Shown here: positions 15,101 to 27,100 of the stretch, piece by piece
Layout: the number at the start of each line of letters is the position of its first letter
How positions within the stretch are numbered: position 1 is the stretch's first letter
Origin: Bimastos eiseni
Taxonomy: Eukaryota > Annelida > Clitellata > Crassiclitellata > Lumbricidae
Length of the DNA stretch: 64,000 nt
Direction: 5' to 3'
Assembly (NCBI GenBank): GCA_959347315.1
Contig: OY365815.1
Span: forward strand, 15,801,823 to 15,865,822
Program-made: the position numbers and the translations under genes
The notes under the pieces: generated by a model
Database searches by the model: none
Told to the model about the DNA's origin: nothing
The model's input: the letters and a program-made list of their open reading frames with translations, nothing else

Positions 15101-18100
15101 TTGTAATCTGGCTTTCATTAGAAGTTTGAGGTAAAGTTGAAAGCAGATTTTGATTTCCAGTCTCATAAAAGTAACTATAGCCTGCAATAGTAGCACACTC
15201 CACAACTGTCGGCTGAATTTCTAAGGTGCTATCAATGCATATAGAAGGGCTTTCACTTCTAGAATGATGTAAAGCAGCAAGTTCATTAGATTTCACAGTC
15301 TTTCCATCTTCAAGTTGCTGCTGCAACTTCTGAATAGTTTCCTGTCTTCTGTTATAGCCATCAGTAAGCGCTGCCATTTCAGCTTTTAACCGTAGATGCT
15401 CTTCATTTTGTTCTACATCTGTCAAACAAACATCTACAGCATCCTCTGACTTAAGTTTCTGAACTAATTCAAGCTGTTTCCTCAGCTCTTCAATAGTTGC
15501 AACACTTTCCACATACAACTGCTTAAGATTAAGCATTTCGGCCCTAAGTTCATGACCACCATCGAGCTGATCATCCAATGATGTTGAACTTTCTTCAACT
15601 GCCTCATCAAATCTTTTCTTCTGGGTCAAAAGCTCATCCTCTAGGTGTCTATTCTCTTCAGTCATGCATGCAAGGTTTGTCTGAATACTGGAAAGTTCTT
15701 CCTGAGCAGCAGAGAGTTCATCAATTAGCTTCACATTGTCCATTTTTAGCTGATCCACTAAAATCATTTTCTCTGTGCTATCCTGGTGAGAACTGTTACC
15801 CAGTTTTGCAAGCTCTCCAAGAGCTCTGTCCTGCGCCTCAATCCGCTGGTTTAGCACAGCTACAAGCTCCTGTATAGCTTTCAACTCCTCCAAAGTAACA
15901 GATTGTTCATGCATTTCTACAAACAAAGCCTCAGCATTTTGTTTAACCATTTGTTTCTCATTAGTCAAAGCAAGATTTGTCTCTGCTATCACAGGCGAAA
16001 CTTGTTCAATGCCACAAAAAGGGGTAGAAATCAAATTTGAAATATTTGACTGCTCAACATCCTGATATTCCAAAGTCATTCCAAAACTTTCAGATTGGGC
16101 AATTTCTTCAACCACTTCCACGTTTCCAATATCAGCTAACACCACCAAACCTCTTTCTACCATCCTAACTGGTATTACCTTCCCACTTTCATCTTCGACA
16201 CACAAAGACACCTGTTGTTCTGCAGTTGGCTTCATCCCAACTTTATAAGTTATATCCTTAACATTAATCTCTTCAACTGTCAACTCCTGTCCTGATATGG
16301 CTGTCTCATTTGCAATGGCCATTTCCACATCCAATTTATCACTTTTCTTGACAGCACTCAGCTCTGCCTGATAGCTTTTCATTTGGCGCCATACTACATC
16401 GAGCTCTGCAGCTTGCTGTTGCTTCTCCTGCATCAAGGCTTCTAACTGCATCTTAAGCCCACTCACAACATCAGTTCTTCCTTGATCTACTTCACGCAGT
16501 TGTTTTAACTCGTCTTGCACTGTTGCAGCTAACAAATGCTGCTCATCTGTTACAGAGTATAGCGCATCTTTCTCTGCTTCCAACTCAGTCACACGCATCT
16601 CTAAGCCTTGAATCAGGACATCGCTTTCTCTTTTAATTGTTGCCACAATTGCTTCAAATTCTACAACTCTTAAATTCAAGCTGTCAGAGCGTATCTCTGC
16701 CTCCTGCAACTTGGTCGTTAACTCGCAATTAGCCGATTCACTCTCAGACAATTTAATCAAAACTTGGTCAACACAGGAACACAACTCTAGGATATCAGTA
16801 CCCAAGTCAATCTTGCCCTGACCATCGGGTGCAACCACAATTTCTTCTTTAACATCTCTTACTTCCAAGGCCAGTGGAGCATTCTCAATTTGCAACAGAT
16901 CAGCAGCAATTTTCCCTTCAGCTTCTTGGCCACCTGTGCACGGTACCAACAATCGACTGAGTCTAGAAGAGAGCTCAGTGACCTGTTTGCTAACACTTCT
17001 CAATTCCAACTCGAACACAGACTTCTCTCTTCCCATTTCAATCACTAATTTCTTCAACTCCTGTGCTTCTCTCTTCTCTTCCATTGCGCAAATTTCTACT
17101 GCTTGTTGAATCTCTGTGCTCAATACATTATCTAACCTATTCATCGTTTGTACTTCCTTGCCCGATGTCTCCATTGCAGTTTCTTCTACAGTCTGTACAT
17201 CAACCTCTGCTCTGGAGTCTTCTGAAATGGACAGATGCTTATTTTCTCCAGATAGCAGTTTACCACTAGCCATTGTTTCAATGCCATTTGAGCTGATTTC
17301 TTCCATGGTTTTTTTCCTCAAAGACAGTTTCTCCTCTGCGTCTGCATAGAGATATCGAACTCTTTCCAGCTCACTCTCCAGTTGGCCAATAACGGCCACA
17401 CTTTCCTCTCTTTCGTTCTCCAAAGATGACATCGCCTTCTCCAGATCAACCTTATCTGTGACAATCCGATTCACCTGATCAATCAACAAACCCACTGTTA
17501 ACTCAGAGTCAATTGAAACCACTTCCCTAAACGGCAGAACTTCCAGCAGCTGACTTCTCACATTGGCAAGTTCCTTTTCCAGTGTTCCTTTCTCCTCCAT
17601 CAGAGATTCAATCTGGCTCTTTCTTTCCTCCAAACTGTAGTCTCGGGCATCAATCATGCTTTTTGTATTACTAGTAACAACAGATATTCCACATTTCAAT
17701 AACTGGCTTAAATTCAGGAAGCTTACTTGCTTTTCACTATCTTCCAGCAACTCTGATACTTGTAAGCTCAGTTGTTCTGGAATTGTAGACATATCAACAA
17801 ACACAAATTCCTGCAACAGTGATCTGATCTCAGAAGCAACTTTGTCCTGCTCAGATTTCAGCTGATAAATCTGGCTAGACAGATCTGCAACCACAAGCTG
17901 ATGTTCATCTTTAAGGCACGCAATCTCTTCAGATTTCTCGACTTCACGTTTACGCCAAATATCGTCCACGCCTGACTTTTCAGGTTCGATGATTTCTTTG
18001 CTAACCAGTGGAATTTCTTCCTTGATGTACTCTCCACTTGTTACCATTGATCGCAGTCTCTCAACCTCAGCTAAAAGCTGTTCCCTTGAACTGTTTGAAT

Positions 18101-21100
18101 CTACTATATCTGAACCAGAAGTTGCAGAAGATTCTCCATCAATCCATTTGTCGTGACATAGAATTTCTTCTATGCAGTCCTTATCACCAGATGGCACATC
18201 TACCAAAACGTCCTCAACGACAATCAATGATTCTTCCACAAGTTGCTTATCTTCTTGTTTCTGCTGTTTACTCAGCTCCTCTAATTTCTTGGACACTTCC
18301 GACAGCAGCAAGTCTTTATTCTGCAGTTCCACATTCAACGACTCAAGACTCTGTTCATAATCTTTGATCTTTTCCTTTAGTCTCTCATTTTCTTCCTTAA
18401 GGGATGATAACTCCCCCTGCAGTAAAACAGTGATACCTTCAGCCTCCAGTTTTTCTTCCACAATAGCAACTCCAGAGACATCGCCCTCCGGGTAGAGGCT
18501 CAAATCACTGCCAATATTCACAACGCCGACTTCCATATTTTCGTGGTGACTCCCCAACAAATCTGCAGCACTGAAGTGTGCAGCAAGTCGTTCATTTTCT
18601 TGGCTGAGCTTCTCCAGCATTCCCACGAGCAGCTCCTTCTCCATCTCTAGTGAACGAAGTCTCTGATCCATGGAATCAGTGCCAGCACCACTTCCATTTG
18701 CACTGTTTTCCATCTGAAGATCCAGGTGTGACATGTCAATTTCATAAGCCTGATCAAACTGAGACCTTCTGACCAGATAAGAAATGAGCTTTTCCTTTTC
18801 ACGGTTTAGTCTTTCCACCATGCTAGCAAGGAGCTCTTTTTCCATCTGCAGCGATTGGACTTTAGTGTTCAGTATTTTAACACAGGGGTTCCCAAGCATA
18901 GAGTTCTCATCTACGTCTTTATCAGTGACATTTTCTTTGGCACCTTCATCAGATTTCCAATCGACTCTTGCCGCACTCAGGTCCCTTCTTAAGGCTTCAT
19001 TTACAACCTGTGCCCTCTCCAGCTCATCATAGTTGCTGGAAAATATATCTTTCAGTTGATCCAGTTCATCCCTCAGAGCCGCCTTTTCCCTCTCAAGAAT
19101 ATCGAGGCGAATAAGGAGTGCCGCTTCCTTCTCAGACTGCGTCATCTCAACTAGAACGTCCTCTGATTGACGAGGCTTAGTCCAGTCTCTCTCCTGAAGC
19201 AACTGATCATGCTGATTCAACAGCGAGGTGTTTTGTTGTCGTACACCATCAAGTTCTTCCAAGAGAGCTGCTTTCTCTTCTGCCCACTTTGTCAGTTCCA
19301 GCTGCAGTGATTCTATGTCTAGTTCGTAGCTATCTCTAACGTTTTTAATTCGAACCTCATGTTCCTTGTACATGTTCTGCATCTCAGAAACAAATTCCTG
19401 CTCCAGGTTCACCTTCTCTAACCGCATCTGTTCAACTTCGCCCTGTAGATCAGCAAGACGTTTCTTGCTAGAAGCCACTTCGTGTTCATGATCTGCATTT
19501 GCCTCTTCAATCCGACTTATAAGCCCTTTGACCTGAAACTCGTAGTCACACACCAACCGGTCCAATTCCTTTTGGTGAGAAGCAACTAGCTGCTCGTTTT
19601 CCATGGATATACACTCGAGTTTGTAGTTCGACTGTGTCAGTTCTGTTTTGACGCTCGTTATCAATTTCTCCAGTGTCTCCTTCTCTGTCTTGCTCTCCAC
19701 ATTTGCCTCGTCAATGTTTCTGAGAAACTCGAGGGTTGCTGCATCCAATTTCGCCTGCAGTGTACTGTTCTCGGCAGACAGAGATTCGTTCAGGCCAAGT
19801 GCCTCAAACAGTTCATTCCTCAGATGAGCAATCTCCAGACTCTGTGTTTCATAAACCACTTTTCGTGGGCTCGGCTCCTCTTCAATATTCTGGTCTGACA
19901 ACTGAGGCATCATCTCCACAGCGACTGGTGCAAAAGAACTGCTGCCAAATCCCTGGAATATGATGTTATGCTCTTGGACGAGCGCATCTATCCGGCGCAG
20001 GGCCTCGGCATGTTCGTGGCGTATCTGTTCCAGTTCGTTTTCATAATCTGATTGCTGTGAATCTCTTTCAATGAGCAGTGAATTCATTTTTGCCAGCGCT
20101 TTAGACAGCTGATTCTTCAAATCCTGCACTTCATCCTCTTTCTGCTTCAGCTCCTCTTCAAGACTCCTGGCTGCAACAGGCACAAGTTCGTATGTCTGAC
20201 ATAAGAGCTCGCTGCGAAGCAGAGCGATCTGTCGTTCGAATTCAACCCGCACATCCTCCCTTTCCTTGTTTACCGTCTGTAAACTTGATAGCATCTCTCG
20301 CAGGCGAAGGAGTTCAGAACAGACCAAAGCATATTCTCGCTTCAGGATAAGAAATTCTGCCGGATCAATCTCTAGTGCACTGTTTCTTTCAACGTGCGTA
20401 ACATCAATGCTCAACTTTTCAGGAGTCCTTACCATTGGGCTAACTGACTGGGCATCTAAAGTCAAACTACTTACTTGACTCTTACTTTTGTCCACGTCTT
20501 TCTGACTTTCAGATAGTCGGAATTCGAGAATTGAGCATTGTTCTGACAATTCTTTTATGTTTTTTAAGCTTTCAGTTCTGGTTGCTTCATAAGAGGTTTT
20601 AAGATCGTCCATGGAATTCTGTTTTTCTGTCAGTTCCTGTTTCAATGTTTTATTCTGAGTCAACAGTACATCAAGTTCCAGCTTGAGAGTCAAACATTCA
20701 TCAGACAGTTTTCTCGATATTTCCTTATCAGCCTCTTCACACAATATTTCATCCTTGAGCTTCTGCTTGCTTTTGATAACCTCCTGTTTCAATGCTTCAT
20801 TCTCCTTTAATACGACATCTAACTGTAGGTCATATTCCTTGTCTGCAGCCATCTTTGAAAACTGGAGTTTTTCAATGAGATGATTTCGTTCTTCGAGCTC
20901 TGAGCTCAGAACACTGCAATGATTGTTAAGGTCAGTCAACTGCAGCGAGAATGTGCTGACCTCCAGTTTTCTCTTTTCAGTATGAGATTCTGTCAAATTC
21001 CTAAGTATTTCATTGTCTTGCAGCAGATTTTCAATTCTCTCTAAGAGCGCCACTTGGTATTCCTTTGATTCACGAATCTCGTGCGAGTATCTCAGCTTCA

Positions 21101-24100
21101 GATCCTCGAACTGAAAACGCAACTGGTCGACAATGGAGTACTGTGATGGGTCGGAAGATTCGCCCATCACGGAAGGTATTTGGGCTGTGACCCTTTCGTC
21201 GGGATTTGAAAGCATCAGATGCTGGAGTGCTTTCCTCTCTCGGATGATAGCATCAAGTTGTTCTCTTGCAGTAAACTTCCTGGATCCAGGTTCAACCTCG
21301 ATCAATGGAATGTCTGAAGATGTTTTACCGGTTGTTGCTGCATGACTGGATTCCCGCCTATCGAGAATGTGTCTCAGTCCATCTCTCTCCGAGCACACGG
21401 CGCTCAGGTGCGTCTCAGCCAGCTGTCGCTCTTCAGTCATGCGGTCCATCTTGGCAAGCAGGTGCTCCTTCTCAGAGTTCATCTGATCAAGGGTCTGTTT
21501 CATTTCGATGCGATCGCTGTATACATTCTGTAACGACTGCATAGCAGAGTCCCTCTCCTTCGTCACCTTCTTCAACTTGGTGGTCAGATCGCTGATGGTC
21601 AGTTGTAGGCTTTCCACTTCATCTGATGATGACTGGTCTGGAGCCTGTGCGGAATGGGCCAGGATTTCCCTCTCTGACTTAGTCCCACTCAACTGATCAT
21701 TCAACTGAGCAACCATCATTTCATAATCCTGACGCAGAGTGGAAATCGTCTGCTCATACTGCAGCTTCACCTCTTCAACTCTCTGAAGCATCTCCCTGGA
21801 ATGTTCCTGCACAAGATTGTCCATCTGAGCCCGGTACATCTGCTCGGCCTCGTCCAGCTGCCGACGCACAAGATCCATCTGTTCCTCCTGCTGTGTTTTC
21901 ACGACCAACTGTAATTCGTTAATCTTCCAGGCGTGTTGTTGGCTCATTGTCTCCAGCTCTGTCTGGTGATAAGACTTCAACTCGAGCACGTACTTCTCGT
22001 ACTCGATCTTCAAAGTTGCCAGTTGCTCGCCATGGTCCAGCTGAGTCTGTCCGAGTTGCTCTCTTGTGCGGCTTAATTCGGCTGAAGTTGACTGCTGGCC
22101 AGCATTCTGTGATTCAAGCAGTCTTTGGCGACTCTGATGTTCAGACAACTGAATGCCAAGTTCCTGAATATCATCAGCAGCCTCCTTTTGAAGCAACTCC
22201 CTCTCATGCGCATATCTATCTGCAGCCTCGCTCACAGTCTTCCGGCTAGATTCCAGTTCATCCTGTAAATTTCTAACGTTTTCAATCAGCTGGTCACGTT
22301 CCTTTAGCACGGCGCTCAACTCTCCCTGAAGGGTCCTCAATTGTTCCATCAGGGTCTGCATTTTGTTTTCAAAAGTTACAAGTGCATCCTGGTTGGCCTT
22401 TCCCTCTCTGCTGACGTTGATTGGAAGATTTCGCTCTTCCAGCTTTGCCCTACTCATATGCTCAACTGTGAGTGCTTTCAGTTGTGTTCTCAACTCCTCA
22501 ATCAACTGTTTCTGCTGGATATTTTCTGAAACAAACGCGCTCAGCTGTTCGACCAGGTCGGTACTAGATACATTCTGTTGGCTGAGGCGAACGTACTGCT
22601 GCTGCCACAGATCAACCTGGCCAGAGAAACGACTCTTCTCCTCTTCAGTACGTTTCAGCTCCACGTTCAGCCTGTCGAGTTCGCTCCTATGTTTGTCTTG
22701 AAGGTGTTCTTTCATCCGCCCAATTTCCGTGCCGTAGATTTCGTCCAGTTCCGCTCTCAGCTTGTTCAGCTGTTTCTCAACTTCAGCCTCAAGTTCCTCC
22801 CTTGTAAAGGACGTCTCCAGCTGAATCGAATCCTGCAGTTTTGACGGAACTGCATCGAGTGTTTTTGACGGAGCGGTATCCCAGCCCTTGTGCCGGCTCT
22901 CAACATCCGCCATAAGCTGTCGCACAACTTCGGCATTCTCCTGGTCCTTCCGCCGCAGGACCTCATTCTCCTGCTGCAGCCGTAGCAACAGCTTAGCACT
23001 CTCTTTCTCGATCGAGCCGGAATCGGCACGCAGTTCATGCAGCATGCTATTGAACTCATCCTTTTCGGTTTTCAGCACGCTCTGTTCGGTCCGGAGCAAG
23101 GTCACCTCAGCCTCCGTCGTTTCGAGGCGTTCCTTGAGCTTGCGGTTCTCCTCGTGGATCTGAGCAAAGTCACGAGTGGTTTCGTTGACACGGACGATGA
23201 TCTGCTGCAGCGTAGTTTCACGTTCGTGGACAATGTTCTGCAAGATGATGAGCTGATTCTCCTTCTGGCGACAGTTCTCGTGCAACGCCAGCAGTTCGTT
23301 CTTGGCCTCGAGCAGTGCCTGAGTTGATGAACTGTGATCTTGTAGATGTAACCAGTTGCCAGCCTGCATCAGATAACACATTTTTTTTTTATAAGTAATG
23401 TTTTACTACACAATTACTGTTGTAGTGACTATAAGTTGATGCCTTCTGTATTATGATACTTGCACAACAAAACGACACATACACTGTGTGGCACAGTGAT
23501 TGGTTAGAGCGGTCGGCCCGCAACGCTCAGTGTGCGGGTTCGACCCTTGTCCGAGGAGTCGCTGTGCAGGAACTTGAGCAAGTCCTTTGCACACAATTGC
23601 TCTGCATCACAACCGCAGTTGCGCTGTCGAGGCATGTGTGCACTTCTGAGCAAAAAATGTTAGAAGAAGGGCAATGTCAATTTCAGTTACATGTATGTAT
23701 GTATACACAATGAATGGTAATGGAACATCAAAGCATCTGACTATACGGGTCCTTTCAAGGGATTTACTCATGTTGCAAGCACATTAAAGTACCCTACATA
23801 GGCTTGATTAAGCCCCATTCAACCCTTATTTCAGGATAACCTTAGTGACATAAACTGAAAATAGCAAAGTGTGATTTTGCTATTAACATGGTGGGCAGGT
23901 TCCAAATGGTGCAAGCCAAGACAGAACTTTCAAGGGGTGCAAGGTTCTGCATGCCCAGAAGTGCAGAGCAGTCTGTGACAGACAGACAATAACATAAGAA
24001 TTAATAGCACTGTCACATTGATGAGCACACTAGATAATTCAATAAAGAAAGACAAGCCATCGTATCCTATCTGGCTATTTATACAGCGCTTCTTACAGTA

Positions 24101-27100
24101 CTAACTATTCAGAAGCGCTCATAAGGTGTATAGCTTCTTTCTTAATTGATAATTAAGTCTGAGGCAAGAATGAACGACTGACTGATTGTGTGACAATTTG
24201 ACTGACTGAATGACTTACTCATCAACACATTCTGTACTCAGCATCTCCTACATGAGCCACCACTGTGGAAGCACAGAAATGGATGAGGACAATCCAGTTC
24301 GTGGCTGAATTGGACAAAGATGCATGATGTTTGGCTGGATATGTGCCAGGCGCAGTCCAACATTGATGAAATTATGATAATATTGCAATTCCCAGATTGA
24401 AACCCTCCTCTACAGGTCTAGGGCATAACCGAAAACATTCGCCTCGGTCGAATATCCCGTTTTTCGAGACAATTCGGAAGTATGCGCCTCTGCGTATTAC
24501 ACGCACATATAGTTGAAAATAAAAATTTGCAATTCACTATTTCTTTATAAACATTTAACAATCTAATAACGAAAATTAAACATTTAAACCGTATTAGTGG
24601 TTATTACATGCACAAACATTTATTTTGCTAATTTTTCATTACGCGAAAGTGACGAAAGTCGATAATTTAAAGCTTCGCCAGCGGGTCGTAGGCCTCGCCT
24701 GATAGAGCTGCCACTACTATTCGGTTCAGACCCGGATCCAGCAAATAGTGCATCCCATCCAGATACTCAGATTCGGTACTCCGTGGAAATTGTCTACTCG
24801 GTTATGCCCTATACAGGCCCTGCTTCTGACAGTTGCACTACAATCAGTTCCAGCCTCTTACAAACTGGGAAGCTCAAGTCATTGCAAGCATGCCAATAAT
24901 ATCTGTATATATCACAATACGATTACATGACTCTAAAACCAGACCAAACATTGGGAGAGATCTTGGGATACCTGTTTGAGCTGTTGTTGCAGAAGATGAA
25001 CCTGCTGCATCAGTTGATTGGCCTGCGATGTATATTCGACCTGCAGCGTGTCGCGACTTTCTGTCATTGTGCGTAAATTTGAGGATAAAATGCCAATGAC
25101 TTCATCTCTGCGGGCCAGCGCCTCTTCAAATTCCTTCAGCTGAGGATGAAACAAACGACCATTTCAGAACAAAACAGATCTTGTGTTGCAATTGTATGTC
25201 TGTGCAGAACTTGCGATTGATAGCTGAACTGTGAGTCCCTCGAAGGAAGGCCAATATACATAAAGAATTATTGAGGTTTACCCTTACCTATATCCTATGT
25301 GTACATATATTATCAGCATACATAAGCATATTAAAACAGATGCATTTGGGTCACCCCTCCCTTCAGACAAATGTACTAAATTGATGGCTCCTTACCTAAA
25401 GAAGTCTGGCTTAAGATCGATGATGTCACACAAAGTTAAACTCTTTCCCCTTTCCACTACATCACAAATATAACCATATGCCACGTTCAGCTGCTTCTAC
25501 TTAATATAATTGAACATTGGAGATTTGCATATCATCCTGCCTGTGAAGACAGTGCTGCAAGAAGCAACAAGAGGAATTTTCAAAGCAAAGGTGAACATAC
25601 AATGCCAGCAATTGATAAAGACAGATGTTTGCACTCCACAGTTGCACATGTTACCCAATGGAAACCGAAGGAATGCCACATTAGAAACACTACGTTTTTT
25701 ACATTCTGTTGCAACTCAAACTATTACCAACTCATTTTATGAAACACTTAAGCCAAAACTATCACATTCACATCAGCGAACTACAAGTACAAACAATGAA
25801 ATGATGTATCATGTTAACACTTTAGCTCTTTAACGACTAGCGTTATTGATCATGCCTTACACTTTCGTACACACTGGTCGTTAAGGGGTTAACTCCATCT
25901 TCAAATGATTTGTGAGATATAGATATAACATTTTCAATATCAAGAGCTGAAATGAACTAAAACACAAAATTTTTCAGGCTGGGGCCGAACAAAGGCTCAT
26001 AATATTTGGTCTGGTATGCAAACAGTCAACGTATTTAATTGAAAATGTCTATATTTGCATGGAAAATGCAAATCTTACCTTATTGCTGTAATCATCCAAA
26101 GAATCGAGAACTTCTTTTTCAGGAACAGGCAGGTCTCGAATAATATCTGATCCGGCAGACTCCTAGATCAATAGTAATGAATTTCATTTATGAATTAAAC
26201 ACAGAAAACATTTCAAAGACACAGGCAATGCAGGGTTCTAACGCAATGCAATCAGGAAACAAATACAGCTTTACCATATGGTCTCATTATACCACACACT
26301 TTATCACATGGCAGCTGATGTATCACCCAGTATAAACATCATAAGAAGAGTCTGAAGAACTCATGGTTTACGACTTGCTAAAATACAAGCTAATAATTCA
26401 CAAAATGGTATGTACAGTGTCGCATATTATATTGCATGCACTACAAAATACAGTATAATACAAAATACACTGTCTCTTGCTTGCTCATTGCCTCTTCTAC
26501 TTCCACCTTTGCCTATGCCTTTGTCACTACAAGACATGGCTATTGATTTTAGCTCCCCTTACCTGACCTTTCTGTCGGTCGACTTGGGTGCCAGGATCGG
26601 ATCCCCATTCTGCTGTCTGCCTTATTGGCAAATTTGGCCACAAGTAACTCTTGTTACATGCATGACGTCACTACTGGTTCCATTCTGAGCAGTGGATTGC
26701 ATATATGGATATTTGCCCTAGTTTGGTGCTGCTTACTGGACTTCGCTCCTGCTTACCTTTGCAAGCTCTGTTGCCCTGTCCTTGGTGCCAGAGGTTCTTG
26801 ACCCTCCACTCAATTAAACTGGGACTGCTCCTTGTTCCATTTGCCCGCACCTCAACTAGGCAGAATTGCACTTCATGGGTGGCAGGCCATTGACTTTGAA
26901 TGGCTTCCGTCTGGAATTCTTTCCCAAGATCCTCTCTCCTAATCACAAGACTTATATTACCTCAGAGCAGAAGGGACATGACACAAATTATATGTTCACT
27001 ATGAATGAAGGAATGAATTAAAATTATATGGAATTACAAAATGATACAGCATGCCAAACAAATTATACATCATGTCAAAAATGGTAGTGTGTTACAAAAT

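Larger units (their letters stand above)
11580..16210 (-). repeat. Duplicated coiled-coil modules, four to five copies
   Basis: A coiled-coil module containing IQELVAVLNQRIEAQDRALG, then ILVDQL, LIDEL, QEELSS, TNL and FDEAVEESS, recurs with its N-terminal end near 15,890, 14,400, 13,070 and 12,100. A fifth partial copy spans about 13,540-13,880. The two outer copies carry a longer shared upstream segment (VPVRMVERGL, NVEVVE, GIEQVSP), so about 11,580-12,420 and 15,370-16,210 are paralogous blocks of roughly 840 bp. This points to segmental duplication inside the exon, with the 12-residue repeats lying between copies. Confidence 0.85.
23364..24971. other. Intron 5 of the AKAP9-like gene
   Basis: The intron just upstream of the giant exon. 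It contains a plus-strand tRNA-derived SINE (about 23,487-23,705) and a 393-bp hAT-like element (24,419-24,811). The rest is unique AT-rich DNA. Confidence 0.75.

Noticed and set aside
6642..23327. Dozens of plus-strand open frames of 60-130 codons across the giant exon
   Set aside because: They are antisense shadows of a 5,999-codon frame with a strong repeat structure and high Glu/Gln content. None shows a domain or a start context of its own.
23319..23363. Giant exon beginning at the second AG (acceptor at 23,318)
   Set aside because: It is in phase and possible, but it would remove the HSSST segment that aligns with AKAP9, so the upstream AG was preferred.
26410..26946. Overlapping 62-92 codon frames on both strands in intron 3
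   Set aside because: No recognisable domain, no splice-site pairing with neighbouring exons, and low-complexity composition.
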